This document shows positions 1 to 8,056 of a DNA stretch of 64,000 nucleotides, piece after piece. The position numbers and the translations under genes are program-made. The first letter of the stretch is position 1. Each line of letters opens with the position of its first letter. Source of the stretch: Pseudaminobacter sp040045035 (GTDB lineage Bacteria > Pseudomonadota > Alphaproteobacteria > Rhizobiales > Rhizobiaceae); contig NZ_JBDZDS010000002.1 of NCBI RefSeq assembly GCF_040045035.1, positions 62,001 through 126,000 of the forward strand. Direction: 5' to 3'. The notes below the pieces were generated by a model that saw only the letters and a program-made list of their open reading frames with translations, made no database searches and was not told where the DNA came from.

Positions 1-587
1 AGGCGGTTGTTGATGACGTCCATCTTGACCACGTGCGCCGCCTTCTTGAAGGCTGCCTCGGTTTCCTGAACGTTGCCGATCTCCCAATCGAAGATCAGAT
101 TGCCTTCGGCTTCGGGGTGGATCTGCGGTGCGCCCTTCCGGACGGCCTCGGTCACGTCGGCGACCGATTTCAGCTCCTTGTAGGTGACCTCCACGGCCTC
201 GGCCGCGTCGCGGGCCTGGGCCTTGGTTTCGGCCACGACGACCACCACCGCGTCGCCGACATAACGCACCTTGTCCACCGCCAGCGGCGACCAGGCGCCC
301 ATCTTCATCGGCGAGCCGTCCTTGGAATGGATCATCCAGCCGCAGATCAGGTTGCCGATGCCGTCGGCCTTGAGCTCCTTGCCGGTCAGCACGCCGATCA
401 CGCCCGGCATGGCCTGGGCCGCCTTGACGTCGATCTTGCGGATCTGCGCATGGGCGTGCGGGCTGCGCACGAAGACCGCATGCTTCATTCCGGGAACCAC
501 CATGTCGTCGACATAGCGCCCGGCGCCGGTGATGAATCTCTTGTCTTCCTTGCGCGCAACGCGTGCGCCGATACCTTCAATGCCCAT
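1..587 (-). CDS. coxL: Aerobic CO dehydrogenase-type large subunit, N-terminal part (truncated by window edge)
   Basis: The first 195 codons of a molybdenum hydroxylase large subunit of the xanthine oxidase family; the rest lies beyond the left edge. The protein begins MGIEGIGARVARKEDKRFIT and continues with the a/b-hammerhead domain, including GRYVDDMVVPGMKHAVFVRS and VRYVGDAVVVVVAET segments. The ATG is preceded by a strong GGAGGA. It lies 141 bp downstream of coxS, the usual S-L order. The short N-terminus resembles form II (CoxL-like) enzymes. The active-site loop that separates true CO dehydrogenases (AYxCSFR) from form II enzymes (AYRGAGR) is outside the window, so the substrate cannot be decided here. 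Confidence 0.88.
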   Translation of the reverse strand, partial: MGIEGIGARVARKEDKRFITGAGRYVDDMVVPGMKHAVFVRSPHAHAQIRKIDVKAAQAMPGVIGVLTGKELKADGIGNLICGWMIHSKDGSPMKMGAWSPLAVDKVRYVGDAVVVVVAETKAQARDAAEAVEVTYKELKSVADVTEAVRKGAPQIHPEAEGNLIFDWEIGNVQETEAAFKKAAHVVKMDVINNR

Positions 588-728
588 CAAAGTTCTCCTC
601 CGGAACCTTCAAGAAGCGAAACGCGAAATGTGAATAACGAATGAGGCGGGACGGGCCGGAATCCGGACCATTTCGGCGGGAACGCCAGGAGCCCCTTTAA
701 TTCGCTATGCCCTTTTCGCCAGTTCCAT

Positions 729-1238
729 TCACGCAGCCGCCTTCGCCCTGCCCGGGGCCTTGCTCTTGCCCTTGGCCATCGCCTTGGAGGCCGCCAGCAC
801 GGCCTTAACGATGTTGTGGTAGCCGGTGCAGCGGCAGATATTGCCTTCCAGCTCGGCCCGGACAGTCGCCTCGTCGAGGCCTTCAGGATGGCGGTTGATG
901 ATATCCACGGACGCCATGATCATGCCGGGCGTGCAGAAGCCGCATTGCAGCCCATGATTTTCCCGGAACGCGGCCTGCACGGGATGCAGGTCAGTGCCGT
1001 CGGCCAGCCCTTCGATAGTGACGACCGTGGAGCCCGAGGCCTGTGCGGCGAGCATTGTGCAGGACTTGACCGCCATGCCGTCGACATGGACGACGCAGGC
1101 GCCGCACTGCGATGTGTCGCAGCCGACATGCGTTCCGGTGAGCCCGAGATGCTCGCGCAGAAACTGAACCAGCAGCGTGCGGTCCTCCACCACGCCGCTC
1201 ACGCGCCGGCCGTTCACAACCAACGATATTTCCGACAT
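729..1238 (-). CDS. coxS: Aerobic CO dehydrogenase-type small subunit, 2x[2Fe-2S]
   Basis: 169-residue iron-sulfur subunit of a molybdenum hydroxylase, which passes electrons from the Mo centre (CoxL) to the flavin subunit. The plant-ferredoxin-like N-terminal cluster uses C40, C45, C48 (GCDTSQCGAC) and C60. The C-terminal helical domain carries the second cluster at C99, C102 (QCGFCTPGM) and C135, C137 (CRCTGYHN). Length and motifs are normal for the family. The start has GGGAGGA just upstream. The Lys/Ala-rich tail (about residues 150-169) is an unstructured extension. The gene is transcribed away from the FIST/kinase genes and towards coxL; the medium FAD subunit is not in the window. Confidence 0.93.
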   Translation of the reverse strand: MSEISLVVNGRRVSGVVEDRTLLVQFLREHLGLTGTHVGCDTSQCGACVVHVDGMAVKSCTMLAAQASGSTVVTIEGLADGTDLHPVQAAFRENHGLQCGFCTPGMIMASVDIINRHPEGLDEATVRAELEGNICRCTGYHNIVKAVLAASKAMAKGKSKAPGRAKAAA

Positions 1239-1319
1239 GTATCCTCCCTAGGTGCCCTGGCTGCCGCGGCCCGGCGGGACCGAGGACAGCGTTTGTTCGA
1301 ACCCTGCAAGATGCAGCAT

Positions 1320-1384
1320 AAGTACAATTCGTATTGCCCACAAATCGAGAATGCAGGCCGCACAAGAGCCCGTATATTGTACTT
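1320..1384. promoter_or_regulatory. Dyad symmetry in the coxS/FIST divergent intergenic region
   Basis: The roughly 270 bp between coxS and the FIST gene hold both promoters. AAGTACAAT at 1320-1328 is repeated in perfect inverted form as ATTGTACTT at 1376-1384 (9-bp arms, 47-bp spacing). A second inverted repeat, CCGTAT-N13-ATACGG, spans 1370-1394 and overlaps the right arm. These are candidate half-sites for a dimeric regulator such as the nearby LuxR-type protein. I see no convincing sigma-70 or sigma-54 promoter pair, so the assignment rests on symmetry and position only. Confidence 0.35.
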
Positions 1385-1505
1385 TCGGATACGGCCCGCG
1401 CGCGCAGGCATTGCCAAAGCTGCCGCATGCGTCAACAATGCGCGCCGTGTGCGCCAACGACGTGCGGGGAGGCACGTCCTAGGCCAGCTTGGGGGAGGAA
1501 CTGCG

Positions 1506-2672
1506 CTGGTCTGTTCACGAACAAGCTATACTTGCGGGCTGTCGGCCCTGGCCTCCGACGATGCCGATGCGGGTGAATTCGCGCGCGCGGTGGCCGCGGA
1601 ATCGTCCGCCATCAATGCCGGTTTCGCGCTACTGTTCTTCTCGCAATCGCTGATGGATGCGAGTTCACTCGCGACGGCGCTGAAACACCATGCGCCAGGG
1701 CTCGCCTATGCCGGCTGCTCGACTGCCGGCGAGATCACGCCCGACGGGCTCGAGAACGGCCATGTCGTGGCCATTCTGTTTCCTGAGAGCTCCTTCACCG
1801 CAGTCAGCACCGTGGTGCGTGACCTCTCCTCGTCCGGCATGGACTACGTGGCCGGCGAGGTCGAGGGCCTGCGCCGCAGGCTGTACGGCCATGCAGGCTC
1901 TCGCGCCAGCAACTTGTTCGCGCTTTGCCTCATCGATGGCCTTTCCTTCGCAGAAGAGGCGGTGACCTCGGCGTTGCACTGGGGCCTCGACGACATCCCG
2001 CTGATCGGCGGCTCGGCCGGCGACGACCTGAAATTCGAGACCACCACGCTGATCTCGGACGGCCATGTTGGCAGCGACTGCGCCATCGTCATCCTCATCG
2101 CCACCGACATTCCCTTCCGTGTCTTCAAGACGGAAAACTTCGTTCCCACCGGCGACAAGCTGGTGGTGACCGCCTCGGACCCGGAACGGCGCATCGTCCA
2201 TGAATTCAACGCGGGCGTGGCGGCAGTGGAGTTCGCAGCCGCGGTCGGCATCATGCACGACGCTTTGACGCCGCTGAGCTTCGCCTCGCATCCGGTGGTG
2301 GTGAAGGTCGGCGGAGAGTATTACTGCCGTTCCATCCAGAAGGTAAATCCAGACGGCTCACTGTCCTTCTACTGCGCCATAGACGACGGCATCGTGCTGT
2401 CGATCGCCGAACCGACGGGAATGGTGGAATCGACCCGCAAGGCCTTGGAGAATGTCAGCGAGAGCCTGGGCGGGATCGACATGATCCTCGGCTTCGACTG
2501 CGTGCTGCGACGGCTCGATGCCCGCAATCGGCAGGTGTTCCGCGACATTTCGGAACTCTACCGCGCCAACCGGGTCATCGGTTTTGGAACCTATGGCGAG
2601 CAATATCGTTCCATGCATCTCAACCAGACGTTCACCGGCATCGCCTTCGGTCAACGACAGGCGGCCGAATAG
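1506..2672 (+). CDS. FIST-domain sensory protein (NosP-like)
   Basis: About 388 residues with FIST_N then FIST_C, a signal-input module found with kinases and cyclases. The motifs AGCSTAGEI (about residue 68) and IGGSAGDD (about residue 170) are typical; the C-terminal half ends in GFGTYGEQYRSMHLNQTFTG. It ends 13 bp before a hybrid histidine kinase gene, the same arrangement as the NO-sensing haemoprotein NosP with kinase NahK in Pseudomonas. Haem binding here is inferred, not seen. The start is uncertain: no ATG fits. A strong GGGGGAGGA at 1491-1499 sits 6 bp before an in-frame CTG (1506), which I chose; GTG at 1449 or 1590 are alternatives. Confidence 0.8.
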   Translation: MVCSRTSYTCGLSALASDDADAGEFARAVAAESSAINAGFALLFFSQSLMDASSLATALKHHAPGLAYAGCSTAGEITPDGLENGHVVAILFPESSFTAVSTVVRDLSSSGMDYVAGEVEGLRRRLYGHAGSRASNLFALCLIDGLSFAEEAVTSALHWGLDDIPLIGGSAGDDLKFETTTLISDGHVGSDCAIVILIATDIPFRVFKTENFVPTGDKLVVTASDPERRIVHEFNAGVAAVEFAAAVGIMHDALTPLSFASHPVVVKVGGEYYCRSIQKVNPDGSLSFYCAIDDGIVLSIAEPTGMVESTRKALENVSESLGGIDMILGFDCVLRRLDARNRQVFRDISELYRANRVIGFGTYGEQYRSMHLNQTFTGIAFGQRQAAE

Positions 2673-2685
2673 CAGGCAGTCAAAA

Positions 2686-4026
2686 ATGCCCATCCGCGAC
2701 ATACGCGACGCCGAGAGACTCAGGAAGATCAACCAGGCGCTGATCTCGCGAGTCGAGCGTTCGATGGACCAGCAGGGCAACGCCTTCTCCCTGTTCCAGA
2801 CTGCCATCAACCTGGAAAACCAGGTGCGCAGCCGCACGGAGGAACTGCGTGCCACGCTGCGCCGGCTCGAGGTCTCTAACATCGACCTCGCTGTTGCCAA
2901 GGAGAGCGCCGAACGCGCCAATGTCTCGAAGACACGGTTCCTCGCCGCCGCCAGCCACGACATCCTGCAGCCACTCAATGCCGCCCATCTTTCAGTATCG
3001 GCGCTGGCCGAGATCCAGACCACCGAGGAAGGCCGCAAGCTGGTGCGGCAGGTGGAGCGTTCACTGAATACGATGGAGGATCTTCTCCACACGCTGCTCG
3101 ACATCTCCAAGCTGGACGCGGGCGTGGTGGAGACGAGCATCAACGACGTTCCGCTGGAACCGCTGTTCTCGTCGCTCAAGTCCGACTTCCAGCCGCTGGC
3201 GACCCAGAAGGGGCTGAAGCTCAAGTTCCTCTCAACCAACGCCGTGGTGCGCTCGGACCGGACGCTGCTGCGCCGCATCGTGCAGAACATCGTGTCGAAC
3301 GCGATCCGGTACACGCGCAATGGTGGCGTTCTGGTTGGCGCACGCCGTCGCGGCGAGATGATCAGGATCGAAGTGGCGGATACCGGCTGCGGAATTCCCG
3401 AAGACCAGCGAGAGGCAATCTTCGAGGAGTTTCATCGCTGTGCCGGTTCGGCCGACGCCGACATTTCGGGCGGCGGCCTGGGGCTCGGCCTGTCGATCGT
3501 GCGCCGCATGACCACCGCCCTGAACCATCCGATCACCCTCTCCTCCGTGGTCGGGCGCGGCACGGTGTTCCATCTCGACATACCGGTGGCCGAGACCGTA
3601 TTTACCTTCGCCGACACCGCCTCAACCGAACCGGAGCGGCCACGCGGTTACGGCCTGTTCGGCACCAAGGTGCTTCTGGTCGAGGACGATCCGGATGTCC
3701 TCGATGCGATGACGGCGCTGCTGGAACGCTGGCAGTGCACGGTCCGCACTGCGGCTTCCACTGCCGAGACGCTGCGAGCGCTGGGCGATACAGCCTGGAT
3801 TCCCGACATCGTCATCGCCGACCAGCATCTGGAGGGCGGCGACCTGGGCAGCGTCACCGTTTCCTCGGTTCGGCAGTATCTGAACCGCGACGTGCCCGCC
3901 TTGATCATCACCGGTGACGCCTCGGAAGACGTGACGCTCACAGCGCGCACGGCTGGGGTGGAACTGATGCGCAAGCCACTGAAACCTGCGCAACTGAGGG
4001 CGCTGCTGGCGCATCTGCTGGCGTAA
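2686..4026 (+). CDS. Hybrid histidine kinase with C-terminal receiver (NahK-like)
   Basis: 446 residues, soluble, with no membrane segment. A coiled-coil N-terminus (about 40-80) leads into a HisKA domain with phospho-accepting His91 (ASHDILQPLNAAHL). The ATPase domain follows with N-box around N205, G1 ADTGCGIP (231-238) and G2 GGGLGLGL (262-269). A receiver domain (about 327-446) has acidic pocket EDD, Asp379 (VIADQHL) and Lys430. The layout matches PAS-less NahK-type kinases that take input from a separate FIST protein, here encoded 13 bp upstream. It probably phosphorylates the convergent NarL-type regulator. The ATG at 2686 was chosen because it starts just after the FIST stop. Confidence 0.88.
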   Translation: MPIRDIRDAERLRKINQALISRVERSMDQQGNAFSLFQTAINLENQVRSRTEELRATLRRLEVSNIDLAVAKESAERANVSKTRFLAAASHDILQPLNAAHLSVSALAEIQTTEEGRKLVRQVERSLNTMEDLLHTLLDISKLDAGVVETSINDVPLEPLFSSLKSDFQPLATQKGLKLKFLSTNAVVRSDRTLLRRIVQNIVSNAIRYTRNGGVLVGARRRGEMIRIEVADTGCGIPEDQREAIFEEFHRCAGSADADISGGGLGLGLSIVRRMTTALNHPITLSSVVGRGTVFHLDIPVAETVFTFADTASTEPERPRGYGLFGTKVLLVEDDPDVLDAMTALLERWQCTVRTAASTAETLRALGDTAWIPDIVIADQHLEGGDLGSVTVSSVRQYLNRDVPALIITGDASEDVTLTARTAGVELMRKPLKPAQLRALLAHLLA

Positions 4027-4055
4027 TCGCCCATCTCCCGAATGGGAACAAGGCC

Positions 4056-4739
4056 TTAAAACCCCGATTGCTCGCGGAAAAGGTCCACATTGTCGAGCTT
4101 CGACACCTCGATCACCGCCTGGGTGCGGCTGTAGACGTTGAGCTTGCGCAATATCTCCGAGACATGCGCCTTCACCGTGGTCTCGCCCACCTGGAGTTCG
4201 AAGGCGATCTGCTTGTTGAGTAGGCCCTGGCGCAGCATCTGCAGCACGCGCAATTGCTGCGGCGTCAGCTTGGCGAGCCGCCGCACCATCTCGGCACGGT
4301 CGGCGCTTTCGGGGTCGAGCGCCTCGGGCTTGTAGTTCTCCGGCACATGCACCGCGCCTTCCATGACCGAGCGGATGGCGGCGGCAAGGTCGCTCTTGCG
4401 CACGGATTTCGGGATGAAGCCGGCCGCCCCGTAAGACAGCGCCTCCGAGATGATCTTCGGCTCCTCGTGGCCGGAGACCACCACCACCGGCAGACGCGGA
4501 TGGTGGGTGCGAAGCTGCAAAAGCCCTTCGAAGCCATGGACGTCGGGCATGCTCAGGTCGAGCAGCGCGAGGTCGAACGGCTTGGGGCCGGCCAATAGGT
4601 CCAACGCCTCTGCTATGGATCGCGCCTCGACCGTATCCACGTCCGGATAGGCCATGCGCACTGCGCTGTGCAGCGCCTCGCGGAATAGCGGGTGATCATC
4701 GATGATAAGGAACCGGGCTTTGTCGTTGGCAGCGCTCAT
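4056..4739 (-). CDS. NarL/LuxR-family response regulator
   Basis: 227 residues: receiver domain with acidic pair (LIIDDHPLFR), phospho-acceptor Asp61 (LALLDLSMPD) and conserved Lys (GFIPKSV), a linker, and a C-terminal LuxR helix-turn-helix (LTPQQLRVLQML through TTVKAHVSEILRKLNV). It resembles AgmR/ErbR-type regulators that work with similar hybrid kinases. It is convergent with the kinase gene, their stops being 30 bp apart, and is the obvious output partner. The ATG has GGAG 8 bp upstream; an in-frame GTG three codons earlier is less likely. Its target promoter may be the coxS/FIST intergenic region (inference). Confidence 0.88.
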   Translation of the reverse strand: MSAANDKARFLIIDDHPLFREALHSAVRMAYPDVDTVEARSIAEALDLLAGPKPFDLALLDLSMPDVHGFEGLLQLRTHHPRLPVVVVSGHEEPKIISEALSYGAAGFIPKSVRKSDLAAAIRSVMEGAVHVPENYKPEALDPESADRAEMVRRLAKLTPQQLRVLQMLRQGLLNKQIAFELQVGETTVKAHVSEILRKLNVYSRTQAVIEVSKLDNVDLFREQSGF

Positions 4740-4952
4740 GGCCAACACTCCGTCATGCCAATGCAGGAATCAAGGCAGCTCGCGCGCCGGGGGCGCCGGC
4801 CGGAAAGATTATCTTTTCCATGTCCTCGATTCATGTCCTGTTTCGAGAGTAGCCGAGGGCGGCACAAGCGATTATTGGCAAATAGTATATCGGACCGCCC
4901 TGCCCGCACTCCCCGTCGCGCGGCGAACGGCGGCATCAGGGAGGCCTGGCTG

Positions 4953-5603
4953 ATGGACGAAATCGTCCTGCACAACTATTTCCGTTCCTCGACGTCCTAC
5001 CGGGTGCGCATTGCGCTGGAGATGAAGGGTCTGAGATACACCTACGTCGCCCATCACCTGCGCCATGGCGAGCATCGCGATCCGGCCTACCTCGCCATCA
5101 ACCCGCAAGGGCTCGTGCCAGCGCTCGTCTGGAGCGACGGCCACGTGCTGACCCAATCGCTGGCGATCATCGAGTTTCTCGACGAAATGGTGCCAGAGCC
5201 GCCGCTGCTGCCGCCGGATCCGCTCGGGCGGGCGCGGGTGCGCATGCTCGCCCAGATGATCGCATGCGACATCCACCCTGTGAACAATCTGCGCATCCTC
5301 ACCGAATTGCGCATGCGGTTCGGCGCCAGCGACGACGATGTCGCCAACTGGTTCCGGCACTGGGTCAACGAGACCTTCCGACCGCTCGAGAAGATGTTGG
5401 ACGAGAGCCCGGAGACCGGCCGCTTCTGCCATGGCGACACGCCCGGTCTCGCCGACATTTGCCTCGCAGCGCAGGTCGCCAACAACGCCCGCTTCGACGT
5501 CGACATGCTGCCCTACCCGGCCATCTCGCAGGTCGTGGCCAACTGCATGGAGTTGCCGGCTTTCATCAAGGCCGCGCCACAGAACCAGCCCGACGCCGAG
5601 TAG
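4953..5603 (+). CDS. maiA: Maleylacetoacetate isomerase (zeta-class GST)
   Basis: 216 residues. The enzyme isomerises maleylacetoacetate to fumarylacetoacetate with glutathione in tyrosine/homogentisate (or gentisate) breakdown. The thioredoxin-like N-domain carries the zeta-class signature LHNYFRSSTSYRVRIALEMK with the catalytic SSxSxRVR loop. Also present are NPQGLVPAL, the QSLAIIEFLDE glutathione contact, and an all-helical C-domain from about residue 85 with CHGDTPGLADICL. Length is normal. GGGAGG lies about 10 bp before the ATG. It is convergent with the MaoC gene (6 bp between stops). No other homogentisate genes are next to it. Confidence 0.92.
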   Translation: MDEIVLHNYFRSSTSYRVRIALEMKGLRYTYVAHHLRHGEHRDPAYLAINPQGLVPALVWSDGHVLTQSLAIIEFLDEMVPEPPLLPPDPLGRARVRMLAQMIACDIHPVNNLRILTELRMRFGASDDDVANWFRHWVNETFRPLEKMLDESPETGRFCHGDTPGLADICLAAQVANNARFDVDMLPYPAISQVVANCMELPAFIKAAPQNQPDAE

Positions 5604-5609
5604 GGTCCA

Positions 5610-6098
5610 TCAAGCCTGCGCCGACTTCTTGCGGCGCTCGTAGAGCATGACCAGCGTCTCGGCGATCAGCGCCGGGCGCTCTTCGCCCTCGATCTCGACC
5701 TCGTTGTGGGCCTTCATCAGATACTGGCCGGGTCCGCAGTCTTCGACCGACAGCAGGGTCGAACGCAGGCGAATGCGCGATCCGGCGCGGACCGGCGCGA
5801 TGAACCGCACCCGGTCGAGCCCGTAATTGAAGGCGGCCTGCGTGTTTTCGGGAACCGCGCCGATCTCCTGTCCCAGGGCGCCGATGATCGACAGCGTCAG
5901 ATAGCCGTGCGCGATGGTACTGCGAAAGGGACTGCGCCGTCGGGCGCGCTCCACATCGACGTGGATCCACTGACGATCGCCGGTGCACTCGGCGAACTGG
6001 TCGATCCGGCTCTGGTCGACGGTGACCCAGTCCGACACGCCGAGTTCCTGGCCTGCCATCTCCTTGAGCATGGCAAATGTCAGGGCCGGCTTCGACAT
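5610..6098 (-). CDS. MaoC-like (R)-specific enoyl-CoA hydratase (NodN-like)
   Basis: 162 residues forming one hot-dog fold. The hydratase-2 signature is recognisable as AECTGDRQWIHVDVERA, with the catalytic Asp and His, followed by TIAHGYLTLSI. Such proteins hydrate trans-2-enoyl-CoA in fatty-acid oxidation or polyhydroxyalkanoate precursor supply. The nearest relatives I recall in rhizobia are NodN-like proteins of undefined substrate. A phasin gene lies two genes upstream, so a link to PHA metabolism is possible but not shown. GGAGAGGA precedes the ATG. Confidence 0.82.
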   Translation of the reverse strand: MSKPALTFAMLKEMAGQELGVSDWVTVDQSRIDQFAECTGDRQWIHVDVERARRRSPFRSTIAHGYLTLSIIGALGQEIGAVPENTQAAFNYGLDRVRFIAPVRAGSRIRLRSTLLSVEDCGPGQYLMKAHNEVEIEGEERPALIAETLVMLYERRKKSAQA

Positions 6099-6273
6099 CT
6101 TCCTCTCCGCAAATCAACGCCCGCAGGCGTCAGCCATACGAGGCTTCCGGCCCGGCAATCGCGGGCTGCTTTAATCTTCTGCTAGCAGCTTCGCTCGCGC
6201 GACAAAAGGTTCAAGTCTCCGCGCTCGCTTCTTTTTGACGCTGCGTCATGCCGGCGACACGAGCCGCAGCGCA

Positions 6274-7548
6274 TCAGCGAGCCAGGCACGCCGCATCGAG
6301 GTCGCCAGCCCGCGTCAGGCCACAGAGTGCAAGCGTCAGGTCGAATTCCCCCACGACGTTGCGGATGACCTCGCGCACCCCCGCCTCCCCGGCCAGCGCA
6401 AGGCCATAGACATACGGCCGTCCGACCAGCACGGCGCGCGCACCCAATGCCAGAGCCTTGGCAACGTCGGCGCCCGAGCGGATGCCGGAATCGAACAGCA
6501 CCGGCATGTCGCCCGCGGCCACCACCACCGCCGACAGCGCGTCGAGGGTCGCCGTCTCGCCGTCGACCTGGCGGCCGCCGTGATTGGAAACGACGATGCC
6601 GTCGACGCCGTGTTCGCGCGCCGCTTTCGCGTCGTCCGCATGGCGCACGCCCTTGAGCAGGATCGGCAGTCTGGTCATTTCGCGCAGGCGGGCGATGTCG
6701 CTCCAGCAGAGATCGGGCCGCGAATAGGTCTGCGTGAAATGCGCGACGGCCGCGCGCATCCTGCCCATGGGCAGGTCGAATTCCTTGCCCTTCCGGCGCA
6801 TGCTGAGGGCCGCCCCGATGATGCCGAGCCCACGTGGCCGGAAGCCGGTTTCGGGTGGGCTGGCCGGGATCTGCCGGCGAAACACCGGATCGCTCAGATA
6901 CTGCGCCAGCCCCAGCCCGCGCAGGAATGGCAGATAGGCAAGATCGAGGTCGCGCGGCCGCCACCCGAGCAAGGTGGTGTCGAGCGTCACGACAATGGCC
7001 TCGCAGCCGCATTTCTCGGCGCGTGTCACGAGCGAACGCACGAATTCATCGTCGCTCGACCAGTAAAGCTGGAACCAGCGCGGCGCCTCGCCCATCGCGG
7101 CCGCGCAGGTCTCCATCGGCACCGAGGCCTGATTGGAAAAGATGTATCCGATCCCCTCCGCCGCCGCGGCGCGCGCCACGGCAAGGTCGGCCTGCGGGTG
7201 CGCCATCTCGAGAACGCCGACCGGAGCAAGCAGGATCGGCGCGCGGTGGCTGCGCCCGAACAGCGTCACGGAGAGATCACGGCGGGAAACGTCGCGCAGC
7301 ACGCGCGGCACGAATGAACGGCGCTCGAAGGCGGCGCGGTTCGCGCGCATGGTCGCCTCCATCCCCGCCCCGCCGACCACATAGGCGGCAGTCTGGACTC
7401 TAATCGACCGCATCGCGCGCCGTTCCAGTTCGTCCGGCGCAACGGGTATGCACGGCCGTGCGCCACCGACGCCCGTAACGTAAATCTCGGTCTGGCGCAG
7501 TCGACCTGGCGCAGCAGCCGGCAGCATGCCGGCCGGTTGGTTGTCCAT
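6274..7548 (-). CDS. FMN-dependent alpha-hydroxy-acid oxidase, lactate 2-monooxygenase-like
   Basis: 424 residues, a TIM-barrel flavoenzyme of the (S)-2-hydroxy-acid oxidase family. Seen are YVVGGAGMEATMRANRAAF, the FMN contacts LLAPVGVLEMAH and RWFQLYW, the segment VVTLDTTLLGWRPRDLDLAY, which is characteristic of lactate 2-monooxygenase relatives, and the catalytic motif VVSNHGGRQVDG with the proton-abstracting His and substrate-binding Arg. Phosphate binding is at VLFDSGIRSG and AVLVGRP. The likely reaction is oxidation of L-lactate or a related 2-hydroxy acid; the exact substrate is unknown. The start has a G-rich ribosome site. Confidence 0.85.
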   Translation of the reverse strand: MDNQPAGMLPAAAPGRLRQTEIYVTGVGGARPCIPVAPDELERRAMRSIRVQTAAYVVGGAGMEATMRANRAAFERRSFVPRVLRDVSRRDLSVTLFGRSHRAPILLAPVGVLEMAHPQADLAVARAAAAEGIGYIFSNQASVPMETCAAAMGEAPRWFQLYWSSDDEFVRSLVTRAEKCGCEAIVVTLDTTLLGWRPRDLDLAYLPFLRGLGLAQYLSDPVFRRQIPASPPETGFRPRGLGIIGAALSMRRKGKEFDLPMGRMRAAVAHFTQTYSRPDLCWSDIARLREMTRLPILLKGVRHADDAKAAREHGVDGIVVSNHGGRQVDGETATLDALSAVVVAAGDMPVLFDSGIRSGADVAKALALGARAVLVGRPYVYGLALAGEAGVREVIRNVVGEFDLTLALCGLTRAGDLDAACLAR

Positions 7549-7569
7549 CGTTCCCCCCTCAGGCCAACG

Positions 7570-7995
7570 CTATTTCTTTTCGTAGCCGCGACGGATTTCC
7601 TCCATCGCATCGTGGATGCGCTGACGCAGTATGTCGAAAGATTCGGTGCCGGACTTCCTGACGATATCAGCGGCTTCGCCGGCATTCTTTACGGCGGCCT
7701 CGAAGGAGTGGCGGGCAAGCTCCGCCTGCTTGGTCATCATTTCCTGCGGATTTCCTGCGCGGAAGCTTTGGCCCATGTCGGTAATCTCCCGCAGCGTCTC
7801 CTGGAAAATCTCACGCTGCTTGCTCATCAGTTCTGCCGCGCCAGTTGCCGAGGCGCTGGCTGCCTTCTGCAGAGCCTCGAGGTTGCGGCGGTTGTGATCG
7901 AGGATGGCGTCGACATCGACGCGCGGCATCTTCAATGCATCGCCAAGCTGGCTGAACATGTCGGTGAAATTGTCGGACTCGGGTTTCTTGGCCAT
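7570..7995 (-). CDS. Phasin family protein
   Basis: 141 residues, Ala/Glu/Gln-rich and almost wholly helical, as in granule-associated phasins that coat polyhydroxyalkanoate granules. The region DVDAILDHNRRNLEALQKA followed by heptad-like helices (FQETLREITDM and ELARHSFEAAVKNAGEAAD) is typical of the PhaP family found in rhizobia. A GGAGGA site precedes the ATG. It sits 21 bp upstream of the hydroxy-acid oxidase gene on the same strand, so the two may share a transcript. No PHA synthase gene is nearby. Confidence 0.88.
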   Translation of the reverse strand: MAKKPESDNFTDMFSQLGDALKMPRVDVDAILDHNRRNLEALQKAASASATGAAELMSKQREIFQETLREITDMGQSFRAGNPQEMMTKQAELARHSFEAAVKNAGEAADIVRKSGTESFDILRQRIHDAMEEIRRGYEKK

Positions 7996-8056
7996 TCCTG
8001 TCCTCCTCTGTGCTCCGGCGGAGCTGTCAGTCAGAATAGAGGCCCGAGGACGAAGG

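Noticed and set aside
33..644. Plus-strand open frame at the left edge
   Set aside because: Antisense to the coxL N-terminus, whose molybdenum-hydroxylase motifs are clear.
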